From Flavobacteriales bacterium (lineage in GTDB: Bacteria; Bacteroidota; Bacteroidia; Flavobacteriales; TMED113): a stretch of DNA of 37,574 bases. Positions 8,302-16,647 of this stretch are shown here, one piece after another. How positions within the stretch are numbered: the stretch's first letter is position 1; every line of letters starts with the position of its first letter. The position numbers and the translations under genes were made by a program. The stretch spans positions 1 through 37,574 of the forward strand of contig NZWM01000015.1 in NCBI GenBank assembly GCA_002698365.1, given 5' to 3'. The notes under the pieces were generated by a model. That model saw only the letters and a program-made list of their open reading frames with translations. It did not search any database and was not told the DNA's origin.

Positions 8302-8360
8302 CACACTTCAAATATAGTGGTTTTAGAATTGGAAGGGAATTTCAAAAAAGGGAGTTTTTT
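8302..8360 (-). repeat. interspersed cassette repeat copy 14 with vestigial GTG-AAA-AAA head
   Basis: cacacttcaaatatagtggttttagaattggaagggaatttcaaaaaagggagtttttt. Confidence 0.75.
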
Positions 8361-8962
8361 TATTGTTTTTCACTCCATCTTTTATATAAAGCATAGAATC
8401 CAATAGGAAAACACAATAGTAAACTTAAGATTAAAATAGTATTATTTTTATACCATACAAGATCATTTTCTTCTTTTGTTCTCACATTTGGATTTTTGAT
8501 ATACTCAGGCACACAATTTTTACACACACATTGACTTTTAGCTTTATTTGCACCAATTTTAAATATGTCCATACAACCGGGAGAAATATGATAGCAGCCA
8601 GCTCCAGCGCGATCGTATTTGTCATACATTAGCTGTCGCAAGCTCATTTGTTCTTCATAGGTTTGTGTTGGAAAAAGCCAAGGTGGCTTCCATGTTTCTT
8701 TAGGGTTCAGTTTTCTGAGCAATGCTTTCTTTTTCTCACTACTCAATGCTGCCCAATTGTGTTTTATTATAAATATAGAATCACTATAGTTAAAAATGTC
8801 CACATTACTGGAAGTATAGTTCCATAATTTACTGCAGACTAAACAAAAGGAGCTGTATGAAACGGGTTTTTGGTTTTTCCGTCTTTGCCTTTCTAGATGC
8901 TCCTTTTCGGAAAGGGATTTTCCCTGATAATTATCATCCTTATCGTAGTGATATCTTGCCAT
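8360..8962 (-). CDS. zinc-ribbon/TM protein with N-terminal YDKDDNYQG motif
   Basis: MARYHYDKDDNYQGKSLSEKEH; CLVCSKLW; CVCKNCVPEYI; C-terminal TM. Confidence 0.75.
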   Translation of the reverse strand: MARYHYDKDDNYQGKSLSEKEHLERQRRKNQKPVSYSSFCLVCSKLWNYTSSNVDIFNYSDSIFIIKHNWAALSSEKKKALLRKLNPKETWKPPWLFPTQTYEEQMSLRQLMYDKYDRAGAGCYHISPGCMDIFKIGANKAKSQCVCKNCVPEYIKNPNVRTKEENDLVWYKNNTILILSLLLCFPIGFYALYKRWSEKQ

Positions 8963-9003
8963 TCTCTAAAGATACTGTTTTTTTAGTATTGAAAGGAAAG
9001 TAT
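8963..9003 (-). repeat. interspersed cassette repeat copy 15 (degenerate)
   Basis: gatactgtttttttagtattgaaaggaaagt. Confidence 0.65.
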
Positions 9004-9027
9004 ATGCTTTAATCAACTTTGTTAACA

Positions 9028-9384
9028 CTATTTGGTGTGATCCCCATTTAATGTCCTTTTCCAGCTTACATACATTATGCCAACAAGAATAAATAAACAG
9101 CCTGAACCATACGCTATTGGTGGCGCTATAATAGCTGATACAATTGTGGTTATTCCAAAAACTTTCAATAACATTCGGTACTGGTCATAGGTCTTGGCAC
9201 CAGTTAGTGTTCTTCGTTTTCGTATCTCTTCTTTTGTCATTCCGAGTTTTTTGGCTTCTTCATCTAAACGCCTTTCTTTTTCTAGCCAAGTTTTAGCTTT
9301 CGCCCGTTCTTTATTTCGTGCCTTTTCATCAATAATGCGCCCAATCTCATTTCCCTGTTTATCTTCTATAATTTTATTACCCAT
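9028..9384 (-). CDS. small charged + TM protein
   Basis: EEAKKLGMTKEEIRKRR segment related to 12524..13000 tail; C-terminal 2 TM. Confidence 0.7.
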   Translation of the reverse strand: MGNKIIEDKQGNEIGRIIDEKARNKERAKAKTWLEKERRLDEEAKKLGMTKEEIRKRRTLTGAKTYDQYRMLLKVFGITTIVSAIIAPPIAYGSGCLFILVGIMYVSWKRTLNGDHTK

Positions 9385-9399
9385 TAGAATTTTTTTAAT

Positions 9400-9428
9400 T
9401 AAATATAGTAGTTTAAATATTGAAACAA
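9400..9428 (-). repeat. degenerate cassette repeat copy 16
   Basis: aaatatagtagtttaaatattgaaac. Confidence 0.5.
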
Positions 9429-9473
9429 GAATTACTTAAGATGTGATTCATCTTTTCTTAACATATTTTGCAG

Positions 9474-10058
9474 CTAGGCACTTGATTTTTGTTCACCGGC
9501 ATCTTTTTTTTTCGTCCTTTCTTCGCCTCTTTTCATTAATTCAGCAGCTATAAATACGGGATCTTCATTATACACTAACAATTGATCAAAAGCCCAAATA
9601 ATGTCTAGAGAAGTATTATAATGTCTCATTACTTGTGTGTGGATTTCACCAGGAAATAAAAACGGAACGACTTCATTAATTCTATATTCAAATAGTATTG
9701 TACATATATCAGGGTTGACACAAACTATACCGTCTCTTAATATATTATTTAAATGAGATGCTAAAATAAAAACGTCAGTAGTTTTTGTTTCGTCATATCC
9801 TTCAGAAACAAATACTAAAGAAACCAGTTTATAATTTTCTGAGTCAAGAATATAACGATACTGTCTAGTGTTATTAGCCTCATCTACAGAATAATGAGTC
9901 GTAATATACTTGTCAGATTCAAAAATCCCATATTGATAATTAGCTCCATTTTGATTGGCATGTTGAAAGTATTTTTTTAAATCAGACCATAATATTTTTT
10001 GAATATTTCGTATGTTGATTAATCTAAAAAGCCTTGAAAAAAAATGCTTGATGCTCAT
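9474..10058 (-). CDS. hypothetical protein
   Basis: long ORF between two repeats. Confidence 0.7.
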   Translation of the reverse strand: MSIKHFFSRLFRLINIRNIQKILWSDLKKYFQHANQNGANYQYGIFESDKYITTHYSVDEANNTRQYRYILDSENYKLVSLVFVSEGYDETKTTDVFILASHLNNILRDGIVCVNPDICTILFEYRINEVVPFLFPGEIHTQVMRHYNTSLDIIWAFDQLLVYNEDPVFIAAELMKRGEERTKKKDAGEQKSSA

Positions 10059-10079
10059 AATAGATAGTATTTAGTTATT

Positions 10080-10137
10080 ATAAATATAGTAGTTTTAGTA
10101 TTGAAAGGGAAGTCTACGAAAGAGGAGGCTTTTTTAT
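10080..10137 (-). repeat. interspersed cassette repeat copy 17
   Basis: aaatatagtagttttagtattgaaagggaagtctacgaaagaggaggctttttta. Confidence 0.85.
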
Positions 10138-10826
10138 TGTAAGTGAAGAATGAATCCAACAGATAATTTAAGCTGAACACTTTTTGCAGCTAAATCAAAA
10201 CTATCAGTAGCATCTCCAGCTTCATTAATGAAGGAGATATTCTGCACTGACCATGTAGTTCTTGTGGCACCAATAGCTGGGTCTATAGAAATATTAGGGC
10301 TAATAAAAAAACTGAATCCAAAATCTAATAAAAACATGTTAATTGGAACCATTTCACTTCCATTCTGTTCTATAGCAAGTGGGGCTATAGAATTAGAAGA
10401 CCAAGCATAGTTTGCATTTTCTAAAAAGCTATATTCTGATATTTGACCTATTTTATATCCAGCTTGGACCCACAGCCATAGATTATTAATATAATATCGA
10501 CCGATTACTCCGTAGCTTAAATAGGAATCTTCACCGTCATTATAAATACTATTATTATAATTTACTATATCATAGTTGTAGTTGATGCTTAGGTTGATAG
10601 ATAAATTATCAATAATAAAATAACCAGCATTGAAAGAGAATGATGTGCTTTTCAAGCTATTATTTGGTAATCCTGACTCGTAAGTAAAAATATTATGTAA
10701 GCTATTTACTTTTAAGCTTCCAAAGTTAATACTAGTGTTTCCTTCAAACACAATGGCACCCTGTTCTGTTTGAGCAGAGATCAATTTTGTTATTGAAAAT
10801 GCAAGCAGAAAAACAAAAACCCTCAT
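10134..10826 (-). CDS. outer-membrane beta-barrel-like protein
   Basis: ORF track 10134..10853; likely start at internal MRVFVFLLAFSITKLISAQ; alternating beta-strand-like pattern. Confidence 0.7.
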   Translation of the reverse strand: MRVFVFLLAFSITKLISAQTEQGAIVFEGNTSINFGSLKVNSLHNIFTYESGLPNNSLKSTSFSFNAGYFIIDNLSINLSINYNYDIVNYNNSIYNDGEDSYLSYGVIGRYYINNLWLWVQAGYKIGQISEYSFLENANYAWSSNSIAPLAIEQNGSEMVPINMFLLDFGFSFFISPNISIDPAIGATRTTWSVQNISFINEAGDATDSFDLAAKSVQLKLSVGFILHLQ

Positions 10827-10848
10827 AGAATATATATATTTTAAATAT

Positions 10849-10908
10849 ATCAAATATACTGGTTTTAGTATTGAAAAGGGGGTCTACGAAAGAGCTGTTT
10901 TTATTTTA
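10849..10908 (-). repeat. interspersed cassette repeat copy 18
   Basis: caaatatactggttttagtattgaaaagggggtctacgaaagagctgttttta. Confidence 0.85.
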
Positions 10909-10915
10909 AGATGAT

Positions 10916-10951
10916 TTAAAATAAGTGAAAACCAAACCACCAGATGCATAA
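10916..10951 (-). pseudogene. 3'-end remnant of a 3040..3648-type cassette gene
   Basis: ttaaaataagtgaaaaccaaaccacca = ...WWFGFHLF*, matching the C-terminus of 3040..3648 (FAWWFGFHLF*); stop codon in frame just upstream. Confidence 0.65.
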
Positions 10952-11041
10952 AAATTAGCACAATTAGAAAAATTAATAATTTTAATTATTATATGTCTAT
11001 ATACAATAAAAACCACTTAAGTTTACATTAAAAAAAGTATT

Positions 11042-12184
11042 GTGAATAATTTATTTAATTTTAGCAGGCTATATAAAGAAAAATTTCAATTAGGTAGAAT
11101 TTTTATTTTACCTATTATTTTTATTTGTGTAATTTTTTTACAGGAAATTTTTCTACAAAATATTATCAGCCTATCCTTTTCTTCGTATTTATATTTTACT
11201 ATTTTTTTCATTATTCACATTTATTGTACTTATAAAAATAAACATGTGCCATATCTTTTTTTTGACATCCAAGGTCTAGAATTATTTTTGTTTAGAGGAC
11301 TTCCGGCTTTCTTTTTAATTTTTGACCAATCTAATATTGACGATGTTTATTTTTTCGTCCTGTTCATTATATGGTACCTTTTTTTACATAATATTTATAA
11401 ACCAAATTTCTTTAGAATAGTGCGAGAAACTTCAAATTCTCGTTTTTCAAAAATAGATACAAGAGGAAAAAACATCCATAAGTGGGATGGCAAATCAAAA
11501 TTGTATTATACAGAAAGAATAATTCTATTATTATCTTTTCTTTTACCATTTCAAGAATCCCTACCAATTGACATAAAAAAAATCTCGATATTTATTTTCA
11601 GCTTTAATGCTTTTATTCTATTGCTTTTAATTCCAGGCTTAAGAAATTTAGTGGGAAATATTTTTTCTAGACTAAAGAGGGCTTTATTAATATTTTGTGG
11701 AATGGGTTTTTTCATCTTTATTTTAACAGTTCAATTACACAACTTATATAATCTAAATTATCCGCAATACTTCTCAGATATTCCAACAACATTAAAAACA
11801 TTAATAATGATTATAACAGGAGGTTCCTTTTCAGATTTACCCACTCACAATTCAGAGTTATATATTTTATTTTTGGGCCTCTTCAGTTTTTTAGGTATAA
11901 TTTTATTGTCTTTTTTTACGGCATATCTTGTTGATTCGGAAGAATTCAATAAATCCGAAAACAAAAAGACCCTTTTAGGTAAAATAGATGGAGAGTTAGT
12001 ATTTCTAAAATCAATGATGGACATTAAAACAAATACAAAAACATATACTGTATTTTGGAAAAATAAAAAATTCATATGCGACAAGACACATGTTTTTTAT
12101 GATCCCAAATGGGAAAATATTACTGACAAATTTGATATTTTGGATGCATTTGTTCTAACACATCCTACTACAAAAAATGATTAA
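11042..12184 (+). CDS. multi-pass membrane protein, possibly ion-channel-like
   Basis: about 8 hydrophobic segments; re-entrant-like TLKTLIMIITGGSFSDLP followed by TM and cytosolic tail; opposite strand to array. Confidence 0.75.
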   Translation: MNNLFNFSRLYKEKFQLGRIFILPIIFICVIFLQEIFLQNIISLSFSSYLYFTIFFIIHIYCTYKNKHVPYLFFDIQGLELFLFRGLPAFFLIFDQSNIDDVYFFVLFIIWYLFLHNIYKPNFFRIVRETSNSRFSKIDTRGKNIHKWDGKSKLYYTERIILLLSFLLPFQESLPIDIKKISIFIFSFNAFILLLLIPGLRNLVGNIFSRLKRALLIFCGMGFFIFILTVQLHNLYNLNYPQYFSDIPTTLKTLIMIITGGSFSDLPTHNSELYILFLGLFSFLGIILLSFFTAYLVDSEEFNKSENKKTLLGKIDGELVFLKSMMDIKTNTKTYTVFWKNKKFICDKTHVFYDPKWENITDKFDILDAFVLTHPTTKND

Positions 12185-12249
12185 TTACTATGCTTTAGTA
12201 AATCTTCTTCTTGCAATACTATAAAGATTTTAATACTAGTAGTAATTCC

Positions 12250-12390
12250 TTACTCATCCTCTAGGCCCCACATCCTTCTGTGTGTTTTATTTGGAAACTC
12301 TGGGTTTTCTTGTGCGTCTAAGTATCGTAAAAATTCTTTACACCAATTTTTAAAAAAATCGCTTTGGAGAGGAAGTCTTTCTTTTTTCAT
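12250..12390 (-). CDS. small 46-aa soluble protein (not in ORF track)
   Basis: MKKERLPLQSDFFKNWCKEFLRYLDAQENPEFPNKTHRRMWGLEDE*. Confidence 0.5.
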   Translation of the reverse strand: MKKERLPLQSDFFKNWCKEFLRYLDAQENPEFPNKTHRRMWGLEDE

Positions 12391-12469
12391 ATAAGTTTAT
12401 TTTTGGAATTAAAATACACCAAACGAAAAAAAAATGGTTTTTCAAAATATTCAACAATATTTTTAATCT

Positions 12470-12514
12470 GTTTTAGTATTGAAAAGGGGGTCTACGAAAG
12501 CGGGTGCTTTTTCA
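12470..12514 (-). repeat. interspersed cassette repeat copy 19
   Basis: ttttagtattgaaaagggggtctacgaaagcgggtgcttttt. Confidence 0.8.
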
Positions 12515-12523
12515 TTTGTTCTA

Positions 12524-13000
12524 TCAATCTATTAAATACAACATCAAACAAACAAATAGCCCTACCCAAAACAATAATTTTAACATCCCCCAAACAGCTT
12601 TTTTAAATTGCTGATTACGATATTCATGTACTGTTATACCTAGTTTTTTTGCTTCAGCATAGTCCTTCTTTTTTCTTAATTTATTTTGATGATTTTGTAT
12701 TATTTTTTGTAACCAAATAACCTCACTCTCATCTGGATATTTTTTTAGAAATTTACGATACGCTGTTAATGTAAGTTCGGTTTTTTTTGCTTCTGTGTTT
12801 TCTTGTTTTTTAATTGCGTTTTCTAGTCCCAAGTTAGCAGCTTCTTTTCGTAAATCACTTATTTTTTTTCTCAGTTCTTTTTCTTTTTTTTCTGCATATT
12901 CTGCTGACCATCTTTCACTAGATTGTCTTCTCCGGTGCTCTTCTTCAGTGAGAATCTCTTGGCCGGTATATTTACCATCTTTATATATTTTTTTCGCCAT
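12524..13000 (-). CDS. coiled-coil/TM protein with N-terminal YKDGKYTG motif
   Basis: MAKKIYKDGKYTGQEILTEEEHRRR...EAKKLGITVHEYRNQQFKKAVWGM + TM. Confidence 0.8.
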   Translation of the reverse strand: MAKKIYKDGKYTGQEILTEEEHRRRQSSERWSAEYAEKKEKELRKKISDLRKEAANLGLENAIKKQENTEAKKTELTLTAYRKFLKKYPDESEVIWLQKIIQNHQNKLRKKKDYAEAKKLGITVHEYRNQQFKKAVWGMLKLLFWVGLFVCLMLYLID

Positions 13001-13040
13001 ACTTCAAATATACTGTTTTTAGTATTGCAATAGAAGTCAT
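13001..13040 (-). repeat. interspersed cassette repeat copy 20
   Basis: acttcaaatatactgtttttagtattgcaatagaagt. Confidence 0.75.
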
Positions 13041-13063
13041 TTTTTAATGATAAAAAACAAAAA

Positions 13064-13477
13064 TTAATACACGTCCAAAATCTGAATAGAAAGTATTAAT
13101 TTTAATATCCAACATAATGTTCGGATATAGTTAGATTTTATTAAAAATAAAATTTTATTTTCGGGCTTTTCTTTGGAGATGGTATTGTGAACTGGTACTT
13201 GGATAAGAAATGTACTTGCCCATATTATTAAAGTTAACACGCCAATTAGCATTATTACTACATTACTATAATGATGGGCTGTTATTTTTATAACCAACAA
13301 TAGTTCTAAAACCATTAAAGGTGCTACGACATAGCCCATTCTTTTTGTATAAGCTTTATGATATCTTTTAAAATCAGAACTAATAAATTGAAATAAGGGG
13401 TAAGTGATGAATTGTGTAATTAAAATTATACCAACTAAAATGGAATTCAATACGACATTATATAATAAAAAGTCCAT
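13064..13477 (-). CDS. 4-TM membrane protein, paralog of 500..913
   Basis: roughly 85% identical by eye to 500..913 over full length. Confidence 0.8.
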   Translation of the reverse strand: MDFLLYNVVLNSILVGIILITQFITYPLFQFISSDFKRYHKAYTKRMGYVVAPLMVLELLLVIKITAHHYSNVVIMLIGVLTLIIWASTFLIQVPVHNTISKEKPENKILFLIKSNYIRTLCWILKLILSIQILDVY

Positions 13478-13492
13478 AAATAAAAATATATA

Positions 13493-14029
13493 TTAACAAT
13501 AGGATATTAGTATAATAATCACAAATATTATAAAACAACCTATTGAATCTCTTTTAAATTTTTGATCACGATATTGCTGTATTGTCATGCCTTTTTTCTT
13601 GGCTTCAGCTAACTCCTCCTGGTATCTTTTCTTTTTCAACTCCTTTTCTTTTTCTCTAATCATGGATCTTAATTGCTTGTTCGTTGTTTGTGTATTAAAA
13701 GCTACACCAACACTTAGGGCTTTTTTTTCTAATAATTTCCTGTTTTTTTCTTGATTTTTTTTGTTTTCCTCCCTGTTTTCCTCTGTTTCCAATTCTTTTC
13801 CCCACTCCCTAATTTTTTTCAGTCCAATTTCATCGGCAGTTAATCCAGCTGTATCAAATCCGCGCTGTTTTAACCAAGTTGTATCTTCAATTAGCCTGTT
13901 TCTTTTATTTATTTCATCACGGAGCACTACATCACATCCACACAGGGGGCAATTTGTTGCACTTCTGCTGATGTCTCTTTTACAGTCAGGACAACGGCGC
14001 ATGTTTTCGGTAAATCTTCTTCTTGCCAT
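13493..14029 (-). CDS. zinc-ribbon + coiled-coil + TM protein
   Basis: MRRCPDCKRDISRSATNCPLCGCD; tail EAKKKGMTIQQYRDQKFKRD + TM. Confidence 0.8.
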   Translation of the reverse strand: MARRRFTENMRRCPDCKRDISRSATNCPLCGCDVVLRDEINKRNRLIEDTTWLKQRGFDTAGLTADEIGLKKIREWGKELETEENREENKKNQEKNRKLLEKKALSVGVAFNTQTTNKQLRSMIREKEKELKKKRYQEELAEAKKKGMTIQQYRDQKFKRDSIGCFIIFVIIILISYC

Positions 14030-14035
14030 ATTCTG

Positions 14036-15439
14036 TTATTTGATAGTATATTTTTTTTCTACAGAACCATCATCATAGATATTTAATTGCAGCAATTGTT
14101 GTTGATCATCTTTTCCAAGCAAATCAACCTGATATAATAATTTTCTATTATTAGTTGTTTCTTTTATATATGTATTATTTAAAACACATTCACAATTTGC
14201 ATCTAGTATTCCACTGACCAGCTCTCCGGACACAAATAATTCACAGCTATCACCGGGGAAAAAACAATTCATATCATTATTAATTACATTAATATTAAAA
14301 TTACAAGCATTTGTATTATTGCACCCAACGATACTTTGATCAAAAAACCAATCAAATTTATTTGCACAGTAGACATTACCACTATTGCCATTAGATGGTG
14401 GGTCTAATTCAATTTCAAATACGATTTCATTTTCTGGATTTACCTCAGTAATAACTGCACCCCTGTCTAACAAAGATAAATTGCCAAAATTTACTAATGT
14501 GTTACCATTATCAAGTCTTTGGACGCTACTTATTGATGGAGAAAACAGAGAGTCAGGGTGTATAAATTCCCAGGTTTTTGTTGCAGTCATTGCATCTAAA
14601 TCTAGTTCATATTCAACAGCTCTTGAGACATCAGGATTTCCGGTATAATTAGAGCTGAAATTACCATTGTCAAAAAGTAAGTATTTATTGTCTCCCAAAC
14701 TTTTAATACAATGTTGATGTGTGAAGGGATAGTCATTGATAAATTCAAATTGATTCTGTGACCCACCCCATCGCCAAATAATATCACCACTAGTTCTATG
14801 AATTTTTGTTATCTCATCTAGATTTCTAGATGAAATCAAAAAGTGCCCATCATAGTCAATATCAATAGCATTAGTATGTATAAATTGAAGATTGTTAGAT
14901 GTTAAGTCCAGATAGGTGTTGTCAGTGATATTAAAATGATCCCAACTTTCCCATTGAAAAATCACTTCATGATCACTATTTAATTCTTGTATTATAAGAC
15001 CTTCAACTATTGCATTTGGATCACCACCGTTCACAAGAGCATCCATTGGGAAAATCTGATTATCATAACAAAAAAGCACGTAATTACCGTTTGGTAATGC
15101 TAAAAAATCATGATTGTCGGCAGTGTATCCATTTTGTGCAAATACCGTGTCAACAGTATTAAATAAAGAATCAACAACGTGCCAGCTATTTTCTTGTCTA
15201 TCATAATAAGTTATGTGATTATTTAGATTAACTTTCCAGTCCCAACCTTTCATGCCTAGGTTTTCAGAAAATATAATATCACCATCTTTATCAATAATCA
15301 TCACTGGTTTATTTGCACCTTGTCCAACGGGCTTTATGAATAAATTTTTAATAGAAGCAGACTCACTAGTTATGAAGCTAAAGCCTACTTGACCAAAGCT
15401 TAAAACAGGAATAATAAGAAAGAGCAGTAGTTTTTTCAT
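14036..15439 (-). CDS. arylsulfotransferase-like secreted protein with T9SS-like CTD
   Basis: NHDFLALPNGNYVLF, HTNAIDIDYDGHFLISSRNLDEITKIHRTSGDIIWRWGG, HQHCIKSLGDNKYLLFDNGN; C-term LQLNIYDDGSVEKKYTIK. Confidence 0.8.
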   Translation of the reverse strand: MKKLLLFLIIPVLSFGQVGFSFITSESASIKNLFIKPVGQGANKPVMIIDKDGDIIFSENLGMKGWDWKVNLNNHITYYDRQENSWHVVDSLFNTVDTVFAQNGYTADNHDFLALPNGNYVLFCYDNQIFPMDALVNGGDPNAIVEGLIIQELNSDHEVIFQWESWDHFNITDNTYLDLTSNNLQFIHTNAIDIDYDGHFLISSRNLDEITKIHRTSGDIIWRWGGSQNQFEFINDYPFTHQHCIKSLGDNKYLLFDNGNFSSNYTGNPDVSRAVEYELDLDAMTATKTWEFIHPDSLFSPSISSVQRLDNGNTLVNFGNLSLLDRGAVITEVNPENEIVFEIELDPPSNGNSGNVYCANKFDWFFDQSIVGCNNTNACNFNINVINNDMNCFFPGDSCELFVSGELVSGILDANCECVLNNTYIKETTNNRKLLYQVDLLGKDDQQQLLQLNIYDDGSVEKKYTIK

Positions 15440-15500
15440 ACTTCAAATATAACGGTTTTAGTGTTGAAAGGGAAGTGCACTAAAGTGTAGGGGCTTTTTT
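15440..15500 (-). repeat. interspersed cassette repeat copy 21
   Basis: acttcaaatataacggttttagtgttgaaagggaagtgcactaaagtgtaggggctttttt. Confidence 0.85.
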
Positions 15501-15503
15501 TTA

Positions 15504-15540
15504 TTTAACAACACATTGATAAATGTTGAGATTTGTTAAA
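15504..15540. promoter_or_regulatory. inverted repeat upstream of 15558..16628
   Basis: TTTAACAA...TTGTTAAA enclosing ACATT-GATA-AATGT. Confidence 0.35.
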
Positions 15541-15557
15541 TTGAAATAAAAAAAGCA

Positions 15558-16628
15558 ATGAGAAACCTATTTACAGTATGTCTAATAATTTTTCTTACTA
15601 GTTCATGTGCGATTTCAAATATTAAATTTGACGCAATCAAACCAGCAGAAATTAATGTCCCAAGCCATATTGAATCTGTTGTCATTGTAAATAGAACAGC
15701 CCCTACAAAAAATAATAAAGTGGAAAATATTTTAGACGGTATTATTTCTGGTGAGATGATTGGAGTTGATAAAAGATCATCAAAAGACTGTATTAATTCA
15801 TTAAAATTAGAGATGTCGAATTCCCCTAGATTTAAATTAATTTCAACAGAATCAATTGAGTTTAAAGGTTCTGGTACAGCCGAAATGTCAAAACCTTTAA
15901 AATGGGAAAAAATAGAAAAATCACTTAAGAATTATGATGCAGATGGGTTGATTGTTTTAGAGTCTTTTGACTCTTCTTCTCAAGTAAGAGAACTCGGAAC
16001 AAGACAAAGAAAGAAAAAAATTAATGGTGAATGGAAAAAAATAAAAGAGCATATTGCATCTCTAGATGTTGAAGTCCAAGCAGGATGGAGAATTTATGAC
16101 ATTAAAAACAAAAAAATAATTGATGAAAAAAGATTTTTTGACAGAAAAGTGTTTGAAAATTCTGATAAAACAATGGTTTTAGCAAAACAAAACTTACCTG
16201 GATTAGATTATGCTGTTTCACAAGCTGGAATTTTTTCTGGTCAACAATTTTATTACAGGATATCTCCTCATTACATTACTATTAATAGAGAATATTTTAA
16301 AAACCTTAGACAGATAAAAGGTTTTAAAATTAAAAGTGATAATTCAAACAATTTATTTATTAATGCCTCAAACCACATATCCAATAAAAATTGGAAACAA
16401 GCTGTTGAGATTTGGAAACCATTCACTAGCCACAAAAATAGATTTATTGCATCAAGAGCTTGTTTCAATATGGCACTAGCTTCAGAAGCAAGCGGCAATA
16501 TTGATATTGCTTTGTCTTGGGTGAATAAGTCTATAAAACTAGGTAATAAAAAAGCAAAAACTTATTTAAAAAGACTAGAAAAACGAAAAATCGACTTAGC
16601 TATATTAGAAAAACAAATAATAGACTAA
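15558..16628 (+). CDS. lipoprotein, DUF6340-like
   Basis: MRNLFTVCLIIFLTSSC lipobox; PSHIESVVIVNRTAP; C-terminal TPR-like ASRACFNMALASEASGNIDIALSWVNKSI. Confidence 0.75.
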   Translation: MRNLFTVCLIIFLTSSCAISNIKFDAIKPAEINVPSHIESVVIVNRTAPTKNNKVENILDGIISGEMIGVDKRSSKDCINSLKLEMSNSPRFKLISTESIEFKGSGTAEMSKPLKWEKIEKSLKNYDADGLIVLESFDSSSQVRELGTRQRKKKINGEWKKIKEHIASLDVEVQAGWRIYDIKNKKIIDEKRFFDRKVFENSDKTMVLAKQNLPGLDYAVSQAGIFSGQQFYYRISPHYITINREYFKNLRQIKGFKIKSDNSNNLFINASNHISNKNWKQAVEIWKPFTSHKNRFIASRACFNMALASEASGNIDIALSWVNKSIKLGNKKAKTYLKRLEKRKIDLAILEKQIID

Positions 16629-16647
16629 TTATCATATATACTAATTG

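Noticed and set aside
11845-12084. ORF 11845..12084 (-)
   Set aside because: Antisense to the long plus-strand membrane gene; no domain features.
12364-12606. Plus-strand ORF 12364..12606
   Set aside because: Runs through a cassette repeat and into the antisense of 12524..13000; better explained by the 46-aa minus-strand ORF and the repeat.
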